Below are positions 17,381 through 25,888 of a DNA stretch of 64,000 bases, in pieces (position 1 is the first letter of the stretch; each line of letters starts with the position of its first letter). The position numbers and the translations under genes are program-made. Source of the DNA: an uncultured Spirochaetaceae bacterium (lineage in GTDB: Bacteria > Spirochaetota > Spirochaetia > Sphaerochaetales > Sphaerochaetaceae); the NCBI GenBank assembly GCA_944389275.1, contig CALXLT010000052.1, positions 1 to 64,000 on the forward strand, read 5' to 3'. The notes beneath the pieces are model-generated. The model saw only the letters and a list, made by a program, of their open reading frames with translations, did not search any database and had not been told where the DNA came from.

Positions 17381-19163
17381 GTCTGCTCCTAATCGCGACA
17401 GCCAGCACAGCTATGTCGGAGACACGCACGCCGGAAATCCTTCCTGCCTGCCCCAGCGACATCGGGCGGACCGCCTTCAGCTTCTCCCTCGATTCAGAGG
17501 AGATGCCGTCAATGCTATCATAATCAAAATCCGCGGGAATCGCCATATTCTCTTCGCGCCTTGTCTTCTCAGCCTCCCTCTCCTGCCGCAGGAGGTATCC
17601 TGAATACCTTATATCGAGCTCCGCGCGCGAGAGGACGCTCTCCGGATACCGAGAGAGAGCATCTATCCCAAGCTCCCTTATATCCTGCCCCGGCTCCCTG
17701 AGCCTGTCATAGGCGCTCTTGCCGGCGATGCGGGATGAACGGAGTATCGAGATAACCTCCTCAAGCTCCTCCTTCTTCCTCTCGAACCTCTCGGCCTTCT
17801 CCTGGGAGGCGAGCCCTATCCTCATCCCGATAGGCGTGAGGCGCTCATCCGCCGTGTCATGCCTGAGCGAGAGCCTGTACTCCGCGCGCGAGGTGAACAT
17901 CCTATATGGCTCCTTCGTCCCCTTCGTGACAAGGTCGTCTATCAGCACGCCTATATAAGCCTCCGTGCGCGAAAGCACCACCCCATCATTGCCCTTCAGC
18001 CTCTCCGCGGCGTTTATGCCCGCCATAAGCCCCTGCGCCGCGGCCTCCTCATAGCCGGATGTGCCATTCGTCTGGCCCGCGATGAAAAGCGACGGGAGGA
18101 TCTTGCTCTCCAGGGTTGGATAGAGATCCAGCGGATCGAGGTAATCGTACTCAACAGCGTACGCTGGCCTCATCACCTCAGCATGCCTCAGCCCTGGTAT
18201 GGAATGGATGAACGCGCGCTGAACATCCTCAGGAAGCGATGAGGAAAGCCCGTTGAGATACATCTCCTCGCTCCCGGTTCCCTCAGGCTCGACGAAAATC
18301 TGATGCCTCTCGCGATCCGGGAAGCGAATGACCTTGTCCTCTATGGACGGGCAGTAGCGCGGCCCGCGTCCGACTATCTTGCCCCCATACAGAGGAGAGC
18401 GCGAGATGTTATCCCTTATTATCCTATGGGTCTCCTCGTTGGTATATGTCACGTAGCATGGGAGCGAAGGACGGTCCACGCGGTCGCTATCGAACGAGAA
18501 CGGCTCCGCGATATCCCCTTCCTGTATCTCCATCTCATCCAGGTCAAGCGATGAAAGGAGCACCCTGGCGGGGGTTCCTGTCTTCATCCGTCCCGTATGG
18601 AAGCCAAGGCGCCTGAGGCTATCCCCAAGGCCGATTGCGGCGCTCTCGCCCAGCCTTCCAAAGGGCGCGTCATACTCGCCTATGAATATGCGGCCATCCA
18701 TGAACGTGCCGGTCGTGAGCACGACGACAGAGGCGCTTATCCTCCATCCGCGCTCCGTGACCACGCCGGCTACGGCATTGCCGTCGATAAGGAGATCCGT
18801 GACGGTATCCATGAAGAGATGGAGATGCGGCTGCCTCTCCAGCGTCTCCTTCGCGAGCCTTGAATAGGAGAACTTATCAGCCTGGGCGCGTGGAGCCTGC
18901 ACCGCGGGTCCTCTTCTCCTGTTCAGTATCCTGTACTGTATCATGGTACTGTCGATGAGATGGGCCATCTCACCTCCAAGCGCGTCGATCTCGCGCACGA
19001 GATTGCCCTTTGCAAGCCCGCCTATCGAGGGATTGCAGCTCATGCGCCCTATTGCATCCAGGGACTGGGTTATGAGAAGGGTCTCGAAGCCCTCCCTTGA
19101 AAGCGCCAGGCACGCCTCTATTCCGGCATGGCCGCCGCCTATGACTATAGCATCGTAATCCAT
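17373..19163 (-). CDS. mnmG: tRNA uridine-34 5-carboxymethylaminomethyl modification enzyme MnmG (GidA)
   Basis: FAD- and NADH-dependent subunit that with MnmE modifies the wobble uridine of several tRNAs. The 596-residue protein opens with the dinucleotide loop IGGGHAGIEAC. It contains the family blocks MSCNPSIGGLAKGNLVREIDALGG, PRYCPSIEDKV and NGTSGYEEAAAQGL (each family-conserved), and ends in the helical MnmE-binding domain. One base separates it from mnmE, its functional partner. Confidence 0.96.
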   Translation of the reverse strand: MDYDAIVIGGGHAGIEACLALSREGFETLLITQSLDAIGRMSCNPSIGGLAKGNLVREIDALGGEMAHLIDSTMIQYRILNRRRGPAVQAPRAQADKFSYSRLAKETLERQPHLHLFMDTVTDLLIDGNAVAGVVTERGWRISASVVVLTTGTFMDGRIFIGEYDAPFGRLGESAAIGLGDSLRRLGFHTGRMKTGTPARVLLSSLDLDEMEIQEGDIAEPFSFDSDRVDRPSLPCYVTYTNEETHRIIRDNISRSPLYGGKIVGRGPRYCPSIEDKVIRFPDRERHQIFVEPEGTGSEEMYLNGLSSSLPEDVQRAFIHSIPGLRHAEVMRPAYAVEYDYLDPLDLYPTLESKILPSLFIAGQTNGTSGYEEAAAQGLMAGINAAERLKGNDGVVLSRTEAYIGVLIDDLVTKGTKEPYRMFTSRAEYRLSLRHDTADERLTPIGMRIGLASQEKAERFERKKEELEEVISILRSSRIAGKSAYDRLREPGQDIRELGIDALSRYPESVLSRAELDIRYSGYLLRQEREAEKTRREENMAIPADFDYDSIDGISSESREKLKAVRPMSLGQAGRISGVRVSDIAVLAVAIRSRRG

Positions 19164-19164
19164 A

Positions 19165-20475
19165 TCACTTCCCTAAGCAGAATGATGAGAAAAGACGTTC
19201 GAGGACATCATCGCTTGTTATCTCCCCCGTGAGCTCCGAAAGCGAAGAGAGGGCTGACTGGAGGTACATCGCGACCACATCCTCCCCCATCGGCACGGCC
19301 TTCTCCGCATCCTCAAGCGCCTCAACCGCGCTCCTGAGCGCCTCAAGCTGCCTCTCGGAGTCTATCCGGGGGACAGAGGCGATGGCGGTATCGGAGGATA
19401 CAAGCTTCGCCTTGATGGCAAGTATGACGCTCTCAAGGCCCTCTCCCGTCACGGATGAGAACGAAAGCGCGTCATCCCGTCCCGTAAGATCCCTCTTTGA
19501 CCTCACATGGAGGATATTGCCGCCCTCTGGATACATGTCCTCCTCCTCTCCATCGAGGACATAGACTATGAGATCGGCATCCTTCATGAGATCGCGGGTT
19601 CTCCTTATGCCTTCCCTTTCGACGCTGCCGTCCGTGTCCCTCAGTCCCGCCGTGTCGAAAAGACGTATCGGAAGGCCATCGATCATGGCATCGCTTTCTA
19701 TGTAGTCCCTTGTAGTCCCTTCCTCATCTGAGACGATGGCCCGGTTCTCCTTGAGGATCGCGTTGTACAACGAGCTCTTTCCCGCATTGGTCCGGCCGAT
19801 TAGGACGACGGACGCGCCATGGCTATACAGCCGTGAAGCTGAATAGGTTGACGCGATCATCGATAGCCTGGAAATGATGCTATTGACCCTATCTGACGGG
19901 AATACCCACTCCTCCGGGACATCATCCTCACCATAATCAAGCTGGACCTCGACAGACGCGAGTATATCGAGGATGGCGTCCTTAGCCGCCTCCGCCTCCT
20001 TCCGGATCGAGCCGGAGAGGCGTGAAAGGGCCTCGGCTCCCGCCCTCTCGCTCCTTGCCGAGACTATCTCCTCGACAGCCTCTGCTGCGGTCAGGTCAAG
20101 CCGACCATGCATGAACGCGCGATAGGTGAACTCGCCCCTCTCCGCTTCCCTTATCCCGATGCTCTCCAGCAGCCTCGATATCCTGCGGATGACGGGAAGG
20201 GAGCCATGGCACATGATCTCGAAGGCCTCCTCCGATGTATATCCATGGCCCTTGGCGTATTTTATGGCGACGACCTCATCTATGAGGCTTCCGTCCTTAT
20301 CCTTGATATACCCATGGATCGCGGAAAGCGAGGGCTTGTCAAGGATGGATGCGGAGAAATACGGTGCAATCATCGACAGCACCCCGCTGCCCGAGGCCCT
20401 TATTACAGCAAGGGCCGATGGAGAGTAAGGTGTTGCAAGAGCATAGATTGGTTCATCTGTCGCATACCGTGCCAT
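19165..20475 (-). CDS. mnmE: tRNA modification GTPase MnmE (TrmE)
   Basis: Potassium-dependent GTPase partner of MnmG. The 436-residue protein has the N-terminal folate-binding domain, then a G domain with GRTNAGKSSLYNA (G1), the switch-II DTAGLRDT and the KRD base motif. The C-terminal FCLGK keeps the catalytic Cys-X-Gly-Lys end of the family. It is the first gene of the operon with mnmG, rsmG and ftsK, with its own promoter sharing a divergent control region with epmA. Confidence 0.95.
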   Translation of the reverse strand: MARYATDEPIYALATPYSPSALAVIRASGSGVLSMIAPYFSASILDKPSLSAIHGYIKDKDGSLIDEVVAIKYAKGHGYTSEEAFEIMCHGSLPVIRRISRLLESIGIREAERGEFTYRAFMHGRLDLTAAEAVEEIVSARSERAGAEALSRLSGSIRKEAEAAKDAILDILASVEVQLDYGEDDVPEEWVFPSDRVNSIISRLSMIASTYSASRLYSHGASVVLIGRTNAGKSSLYNAILKENRAIVSDEEGTTRDYIESDAMIDGLPIRLFDTAGLRDTDGSVEREGIRRTRDLMKDADLIVYVLDGEEEDMYPEGGNILHVRSKRDLTGRDDALSFSSVTGEGLESVILAIKAKLVSSDTAIASVPRIDSERQLEALRSAVEALEDAEKAVPMGEDVVAMYLQSALSSLSELTGEITSDDVLERLFSSFCLGK

Positions 20476-20484
20476 ATCTTCCGA

Positions 20485-20513
20485 ATACTATCTATCCTCG
20501 GCTCTTGTTGCAA
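20485..20513 (-). promoter_or_regulatory. Promoter of mnmE, overlapping the divergent epmA promoter
   Basis: On the minus strand TTGCAA (20508-20513) and TAGTAT (20485-20490) are 17 bases apart, and the -10 ends 9 bases before the mnmE ATG. Its -35 overlaps the -35 of epmA on the other strand by three bases, so the two promoters probably compete for polymerase. Confidence 0.55.
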
Positions 20514-20533
20514 CCGATGAAGCGGTCTAGAAT
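20505..20533 (+). promoter_or_regulatory. Promoter of epmA, predicted to give a leaderless mRNA
   Basis: TTGTTG (20505-20510) and TAGAAT (20528-20533) are 17 bases apart. The -10 ends 6 bases before the epmA ATG at 20540, and there is no Shine-Dalgarno sequence, so transcription should begin at or next to the start codon. Confidence 0.55.
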
Positions 20534-20539
20534 CGTGGC

Positions 20540-21529
20540 ATGTTCGACTTCAAAGGAGCAGCAAGACGCTCAGAGCTCTGCAGGAATATAAGGGCGTACT
20601 TCGACAGCAAGGGCTATCTCGAGGTATCGACACCGACGCTCTCGCCATACCTTATCCCCGAGCCTACGATAAAGGCATTCAGGACGGAGTTCAGGAATGA
20701 GTTCACCGGCAATCTCGATCTCTACCTGATCCCCTCGCCCGAGATATTCATGAAGAGGCTCCTGGCATCAGGATCGCCCTCGATCTACCAGATAAGCACC
20801 TGCTTCCGCAATGCCGAGCAACTCGGGGATGTCCATAACCCTGAGTTCATGATGCTGGAGTACTACACGCTGGGCTTTGACGACAAGGACTCCATAGCGC
20901 TCACGATCGACATGATCGAGAAGACGAGGATCGGCGAGCATCAGGGCTGGATGGATAAGGAAAGCCTTGTGATCACGATGGCTGAGGCCATGGACAGATG
21001 GGCCGGCGTCGATATGGAGAAGGGAGAGGATATAGCCTACCTCAGGAAGGAGGCGGAAAGGCTTGGGCAGATGCCTGCAGAGACAGACACCTGGGATGAC
21101 GTGTTCAATAGGATATTCCTCACCTATGTCGAGCCTTCGATCCCCAAGGACCGCCCTGTATATATTACTGATTACCCCGCGAGGATACGCTGCCTTGCCA
21201 AAGCCTATGGCGACAGGCCATGCCGCAAGCGCTGGGAGATGTACATCAACGGCATAGAAGTGGCCAACTGCTATGACGAGGAGACGGACAAGGAGGAGAC
21301 AAGGCGGTACTTCGAGGAGGAGGAAGCGAGACTCATCAGCGAGCGCAAAGGCACTGGAGACGCCATCCCCCCTTGCGATCCCTCTTTCCCCGATCTTGAT
21401 ATCCCTCAGTCGTCAGGCGTGGCGATGGGGCTGGACAGGCTCCTCGCGGCCGAGATGGGGCTTGATTCGATCGAGCCTTTACTTTTGTTCCCTCTTTCTG
21501 ATATGCTTGTCGGCGGTAATTCCCGATAA
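20540..21529 (+). CDS. epmA: Elongation factor P--lysine ligase EpmA (PoxA/GenX)
   Basis: A paralogue of lysyl-tRNA synthetase catalytic domain that attaches (beta-)lysine to EF-P. The 329-residue length equals the family size, without the tRNA anticodon-binding domain. Class II motif 2 is FRNAEQLGDVHNPEFMMLEYY and motif 3 is GVAMGLDRLLAA. It lies directly before efp, its substrate, 35 bases apart. The aminomutase EpmB that usually makes beta-lysine is not in this window. Confidence 0.92.
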   Translation: MFDFKGAARRSELCRNIRAYFDSKGYLEVSTPTLSPYLIPEPTIKAFRTEFRNEFTGNLDLYLIPSPEIFMKRLLASGSPSIYQISTCFRNAEQLGDVHNPEFMMLEYYTLGFDDKDSIALTIDMIEKTRIGEHQGWMDKESLVITMAEAMDRWAGVDMEKGEDIAYLRKEAERLGQMPAETDTWDDVFNRIFLTYVEPSIPKDRPVYITDYPARIRCLAKAYGDRPCRKRWEMYINGIEVANCYDEETDKEETRRYFEEEEARLISERKGTGDAIPPCDPSFPDLDIPQSSGVAMGLDRLLAAEMGLDSIEPLLLFPLSDMLVGGNSR

Positions 21530-21564
21530 CAGCTTAAAAAGCAGTAAGATAGAGGTATTTTGTT

Positions 21565-22128
21565 ATGATTAAAGCAGGTCAGATCGACAAGGGAACGGCG
21601 CTTCTCATAAAGGGACAGCCATTTGTCTGCATCGAGCGCGAGTTCGTAAATCCAGGAAAAGGTTCGGCTTTCGTACGCCTTAAGCTCAAGAGCCCGGCGA
21701 CAGGCCAGGTCCTCTCTGAGACCATGAAGAGCCAGGACAACGCCGAGGACATCACAGTCGAGGACAGGGATCTCCAGTATCTCTACAATGATGGTGAGAA
21801 CTTCTATTTCCAGAACACGGAGACATTCGACCAGATCGACGTTCCGATGAAGTCCTTCACGGACTATGAGTACTTCATGAAGGAAGGCGAGACATACAGG
21901 GCGACATTCTGGGAGGATCAGGTGCTGGACATCATCATCCCATCGAAGATCGTGTTCACCGTCGCCGAGGCCGAGGAGGCCGTCAAGGGCGATACTGTCC
22001 AGGGCGCCACGAAGTATGTCACGACAGAGACCGGGCTCCGCGTGCGCGTTCCTATCTTCATCAAGCAGGGAGAGAAGATCAGGGTCAACACGGAGACCAA
22101 GGAGTATCTCGAAAGAGTCAACGGCTAA
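21565..22128 (+). CDS. efp: Translation elongation factor P
   Basis: Relieves ribosome stalling at polyproline stretches. The 187-residue protein has three beta-barrel domains. The tip loop NPGKGSAFVR carries Lys32, the site that EpmA modifies in this EF-P type. GAGGT precedes the ATG by about eight bases. A strong terminator follows at 22141. Confidence 0.97.
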   Translation: MIKAGQIDKGTALLIKGQPFVCIEREFVNPGKGSAFVRLKLKSPATGQVLSETMKSQDNAEDITVEDRDLQYLYNDGENFYFQNTETFDQIDVPMKSFTDYEYFMKEGETYRATFWEDQVLDIIIPSKIVFTVAEAEEAVKGDTVQGATKYVTTETGLRVRVPIFIKQGEKIRVNTETKEYLERVNG

Positions 22129-22140
22129 AGCCGTGGAACG

Positions 22141-22175
22141 AGGGCTGCACGATGCTGCAGCCCTTTCCTTTTCCC
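22141..22175 (+). terminator. Intrinsic terminator of the epmA-efp operon
   Basis: AGGGCTGCA (22141-22149) pairs perfectly with TGCAGCCCT (22156-22164) around a 6-base loop, followed by TTCCTTTTCC. This also rules out the upstream start at 22152 for the next gene. Confidence 0.8.
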
Positions 22176-22199
22176 TATCAAACCATTACCCTTTATCCT

Positions 22200-23282
22200 A
22201 TGGTAGACCAGACGATCCGCATCATATACGGCAAGGATGCCAAGGCCATGGCGAAGGCACTGCTGGATTCCTATGGGCTTTCAGATGCGATACAGGGCAA
22301 GGAGAGCTTCGTGCTCAAGCCCAATCTCGTAAATCCGACGCGGCCAGAGAACGGGGCGACAACGCACACCGGAATACTAGAGGCTGTCATAGAGTACCTT
22401 CAGGCTGAAGGCAAGAAGGACATAACGATAGCCGAGAGCTCCTGGGTCGGAGCCTCCACGGAGGAAGCGTTCAGCGTAAATGGCTACAGGAAGCTCGCCG
22501 ATAGATACGGCATCAGGCTCCTGGACATAAAGAAGGATAGATTCCGAACGCTTTCATATGACGGCATCAGCATGGAGATATCCGAGACGATCCTCTCCGC
22601 CGATTACCTGATCAACCTCCCCGTGCTCAAGGGCCACTGCCAGACACGGATCACATCCGCGATGAAGAACCTCAAAGGCTGCATCTCAGACAGGTCAAAG
22701 CGAGAGTTCCACCGCCTTGGCCTGATGAAGCCGATAGCGGCGCTCAACATGCTCGTGAAGCCTAGCCTCACGATCGTTGACAGCATATGCGGCGACCTGG
22801 ACTTCGAGGAAGGAGGGACACCTGTGGAGACAGACAGGATGATGCTCTCCTCTGATCCTATCGCCCTGGACATCCTCGGCGCGTCCCTCATGGGCTATGC
22901 CCCGGAGGAAATCCCTTATATAACGATAGCCGCGGCGTACTCCGGACGCAGCGCAAGGCTTGAGGACCTGGAGATTATTGAGCTGAACAAGCCGGAGAAA
23001 GGAAGCGCGAGGCCAAAGGGAACGGCGGGAAGACTCGCCACCCATACAGATCCAGACGAAGCCTGCTCCGCGTGCTACGCGTCCCTCATCCACGCGCTCA
23101 AACGCCTGGACGATGAAGGAGGGCTTGGAAAACTTAAGGGACGGAGGATCGCCGTTGGCCAAGGATGGAGAGGGAAAAGCATGGACATAGGATCCGGCGC
23201 ATGCTGCCAGAAGGCACTGCATGGCGTGAAAGGCTGCCCTCCCTCAGCTTCCGACATCCTAGATATGCTGAATAATCTATAA
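22200..23282 (+). CDS. DUF362 domain protein
   Basis: A 360-residue protein of the DUF362 family, often linked to iron-sulfur or redox chemistry but of unknown function. Characteristic stretches are VLKPNLVNP near residue 38, an AESSW segment, INLPVLKGHCQTRITSAMKNLKG and a GGTPVETDRMMLSSDPIALD block. The C-terminal part has clustered cysteines (ACSACY and GACCQ...GCPP) that might bind a metal or cluster, though not in a clear ferredoxin pattern. The ATG at 22200 is preferred because the longer frame begins inside the efp terminator. TACCCT ends 7 bases upstream, so it may be leaderless. Confidence 0.8.
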   Translation: MVDQTIRIIYGKDAKAMAKALLDSYGLSDAIQGKESFVLKPNLVNPTRPENGATTHTGILEAVIEYLQAEGKKDITIAESSWVGASTEEAFSVNGYRKLADRYGIRLLDIKKDRFRTLSYDGISMEISETILSADYLINLPVLKGHCQTRITSAMKNLKGCISDRSKREFHRLGLMKPIAALNMLVKPSLTIVDSICGDLDFEEGGTPVETDRMMLSSDPIALDILGASLMGYAPEEIPYITIAAAYSGRSARLEDLEIIELNKPEKGSARPKGTAGRLATHTDPDEACSACYASLIHALKRLDDEGGLGKLKGRRIAVGQGWRGKSMDIGSGACCQKALHGVKGCPPSASDILDMLNNL

Positions 23283-23348
23283 CTATCATTCTAAATACGG
23301 AATAATTATATTAATTGATGATTAAATTATCATTACAAATATACGAAT

Positions 23349-23368
23349 AAGTGTCTTTATTGACACTT
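23349..23368 (+). promoter_or_regulatory. Inverted repeat upstream of the alcohol dehydrogenase gene: operator or terminator
   Basis: AAGTGTC (23349-23355) pairs with GACACTT (23362-23368) and is followed by TTGTATATTTTTGTT. It could end the DUF362 transcript or be a regulator site for the dehydrogenase. The surrounding 160 bases are unusually AT-rich for this chromosome. Confidence 0.45.
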
Positions 23369-23449
23369 TTGTATATTTTTGTTAATTTCCTGTGCGTTAT
23401 GAACATAATCAGGAAAATCTATTGCAGGGTGTTTCAGGAAGTATTCCAT

Positions 23450-24619
23450 ATGGCTATCCCGTTCCTTCCATACAGGAAGCCGGCTATCCTCGATAGCGTC
23501 ATGGCCCTCCCTGGACTCTTCAAGGATAAGGATATAAAGAGCGTCCTACTCGTGACGGACAAGTCAATCCGCGGCTTCGGCATAACGAAGGGACTGGAGG
23601 ACGCGCTCAGGGATAACGGCATAAACGTGGCTGTGTATGACAGCACGGTGGCAAACCCCACCACGGACAATGTGGAGGAAGCCAGGAAGCTGTACATAGC
23701 CGCTGGATGCCAGGCGATAATCGGATTCGGCGGCGGCTCCTCGATAGACGCGGCGAAGGCTGTAGGAGCGAGGATCGCCTATCCGAAGAAGCCCCTTGCG
23801 AAGATGGAAGGCATACTCAAGGTCCTCAGGAGGATACCTCTTCTCATAGCGGTCCCCACAACCGCGGGAACAGGAAGCGAGACGACGCTGGCCTCCGTCA
23901 TCGTCGATTCGAGGACAAGGCACAAGTATCCTATAAACAGCTTCCCGCTCATCCCGCGCTACGCCGTGCTTGACCCGGAGACGACAAGGACGCTTCCGCC
24001 TTCGATAACCGCGACGACAGGGCTTGACGCGCTTACCCATGCGGTGGAGGCCTTCATTGGCCGCTCGACGACAAAGGAGACAAGATCTGATGCCATAGAG
24101 GCCGTGAAGCTCATCTTCGCGAATATCGAGAAGGCATATAAGGATGGCAATGACATGGTCGCACGCCGCTCGATGCTCCGCGCGGCGTTCCTGGCGGGAA
24201 GCGCGTTCACGAAGTCCTATGTCGGCTATGTCCACGCCGTGGCGCACTCCCTTGGCGGCAAGTACAACACCCCGCATGGGCTCGCGAACGCCGTGCTTCT
24301 CCCATATGTCCTCGACTACTATGGAAAGAGCGCGTGGAAGAAGCTCGCGGCTCTCGCTGAGGCGGTAGGCATCAGCGGCAGGAGCGATGAGGACAAGGCC
24401 AAGGTATTCATAAGCGAGATAAGGAGAATAGAGGGTAACCTCAGGATCCCGGCAACGCTTCCAGAAGTGAGGGAAGAGGATATAGACGAGCTTTCAGCCT
24501 ACGCTGACAAGGAAGCGAATCCGCTCTATCCCGTGCCGAGATTGATGGGCAAGGAAGAGCTCAGGGTCTTCTACCGCATGGTCATGGCCAAGGAAAAGAA
24601 CCATACGGCGACAGCCTGA
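23450..24619 (+). CDS. Iron-containing alcohol dehydrogenase
   Basis: NAD(P)-dependent group III dehydrogenase of 389 residues from the start at 23450, which has AGGAAG 8 bases upstream; an upstream in-frame extension is hydrophobic and atypical. The nucleotide loop is GFGGGSSIDAAKA and the phosphate contact is PTTAGTGSE. Metal ligands lie in TGLDALTHAVEAF and in AVAHSLGGKYNTPHGLAN, with the His residues in place. Substrate may be butanol, ethanol or 1,3-propanediol; the sequence does not decide. Confidence 0.9.
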   Translation: MAIPFLPYRKPAILDSVMALPGLFKDKDIKSVLLVTDKSIRGFGITKGLEDALRDNGINVAVYDSTVANPTTDNVEEARKLYIAAGCQAIIGFGGGSSIDAAKAVGARIAYPKKPLAKMEGILKVLRRIPLLIAVPTTAGTGSETTLASVIVDSRTRHKYPINSFPLIPRYAVLDPETTRTLPPSITATTGLDALTHAVEAFIGRSTTKETRSDAIEAVKLIFANIEKAYKDGNDMVARRSMLRAAFLAGSAFTKSYVGYVHAVAHSLGGKYNTPHGLANAVLLPYVLDYYGKSAWKKLAALAEAVGISGRSDEDKAKVFISEIRRIEGNLRIPATLPEVREEDIDELSAYADKEANPLYPVPRLMGKEELRVFYRMVMAKEKNHTATA

Positions 24620-24643
24620 TCAAGAATCTCCATAGCCGTGAAG

Positions 24644-24675
24644 GATCATCCATGCTTACATGGATGGTCTTTTTT
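24644..24675 (+). terminator. Intrinsic terminator of the alcohol dehydrogenase gene
   Basis: GATCATCCATG (24644-24654) pairs with CATGGATGGTC (24659-24669), 11 bp with one GU pair, around the loop CTTA. Six T follow at 24670-24675. Confidence 0.85.
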
Positions 24676-24688
24676 CAGCAACGCAGAA

Positions 24689-24743
24689 GAATCGAATCAC
24701 AAAATGAGTTGATTCCATGGGTTTTTCGATTCATAATCGAATC
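24689..24743 (+). promoter_or_regulatory. fic promoter with overlapping GATTC/GAATC operator-like repeats
   Basis: TTGATT (24709-24714) and CATAAT (24732-24737) are 17 bases apart and the -10 ends 6 bases before the ATG at 24744. Five copies of GAATC or its complement lie at 24689-24693, 24694-24698, 24711-24715, 24728-24732 and 24739-24743. The last two form an inverted repeat spanning the -10. A repressor bound here would block initiation. Confidence 0.5.
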
Positions 24744-25844
24744 ATGTATTTATGGCAAAAGGAAGAGTGGCCTGGATTCACATGGAAAAGCGAGGAAATC
24801 ATAGGCATCCTTGCAAGAACCGCAAGAACTGAAGCTGCCCTCATCGGGAAGATGGAAGCATCTGGGCAGGATGCTCAGAAAGCGCTGGCCACGGATGCGA
24901 TGACAGAAGAGATTGTCGCATCAAGCTCTATCGAGGGCATTGTATTTGACCGCAGTTCTGTCAGGTCATCTATACTGCTTCATCTTGGCCTCAAGCCTGA
25001 ACACACGATCCCGATGCACAGGAATGAAAGCCAGGCAGCAGCTATACTGATTGACGCGATCTCGAATCGCTGGGATCCACTGACGGAAAAGAGGCTCTTC
25101 CAGTGGCACTCAAGGATATTCTCAGATAATTCATACTGGATCAAGGAAAGCAATATAGGCGCGTGGCGCAAGGAATCCATGTACGTCATCTCCGGAAGCA
25201 TGGGCCGGGAGATCATCCATTTTGAGGCGCCTCCGGCCGAAAGGATACCTTTTGAGATCGGCCGTTTTCTTGAGTACATAAACAATGAGCAGGACGCTGA
25301 TCCGATATTGAAGGCCGCCATCGCCCACCTTTGGTTCGTGACCATCCATCCTTTTGCAGATGGCAATGGAAGGATAGCGAGGATCATCATGGAGATGATG
25401 CTGGCGCGGGCCGATGCTGCCAGACATAGGTACTACAGCATGTCAGGGGAGATACTGAAGCACAAAGACAGGTACTATGAGATACTGGAGAGGACCCAGC
25501 AAGGATCAATGGACATAACGGAATACCTTATCTGGTTCCTATCCACGATGCAGGACGCGGTAGCGGTATCAGAAGCATCGATCTCACACACGCTGCACAA
25601 GACGCGCGTATGGGATAAGCTTCACCCTCTGAACCTCAACGATAGGCAGACCATGATCGTGAATATGCTTATCGATGGATTCACGGGGAAGCTTACAGCT
25701 GAAAAATGGGCAAAGATCTGCAAATGCTCACATGCGACAGCAGTCAGGGATATCAATGAGATGATACATCTCGGCATACTGCTCAAAGATAGCGGCAAAG
25801 CCCGCAATACAGCCTATGAGCTATCGCAGGAGTTCCGCATCTAG
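24744..25844 (+). CDS. Fic-domain AMP-transferase with N-terminal inhibitory helix
   Basis: Transfers AMP (or another nucleotide group) from ATP to a target protein hydroxyl. The 366-residue protein begins MYLWQKEEWPGFTW, the usual opening of DUF4172-Fic proteins. The catalytic box HPFADGNGRIAR is at 202-213. The self-inhibitory motif [S/T]xxxE[G/N] is Ser60-...-Glu64-Gly65, placing it in the class with the inhibitory helix N-terminal to the Fic core. The C-terminal 75 residues look like a winged helix that may bind its own operator. The start at 24744 is preferred over 24717 because of the family opening and the promoter spacing. Confidence 0.92.
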   Translation: MYLWQKEEWPGFTWKSEEIIGILARTARTEAALIGKMEASGQDAQKALATDAMTEEIVASSSIEGIVFDRSSVRSSILLHLGLKPEHTIPMHRNESQAAAILIDAISNRWDPLTEKRLFQWHSRIFSDNSYWIKESNIGAWRKESMYVISGSMGREIIHFEAPPAERIPFEIGRFLEYINNEQDADPILKAAIAHLWFVTIHPFADGNGRIARIIMEMMLARADAARHRYYSMSGEILKHKDRYYEILERTQQGSMDITEYLIWFLSTMQDAVAVSEASISHTLHKTRVWDKLHPLNLNDRQTMIVNMLIDGFTGKLTAEKWAKICKCSHATAVRDINEMIHLGILLKDSGKARNTAYELSQEFRI

Positions 25845-25888
25845 CGGCAGATGCGGCAGGATGCTAGAATGGGGCAAAGGAGACAATC

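Noticed and set aside
22152..22199. Upstream start of the DUF362 gene
   Set aside because: It lies within the stem of the efp terminator and adds residues unlike the family.
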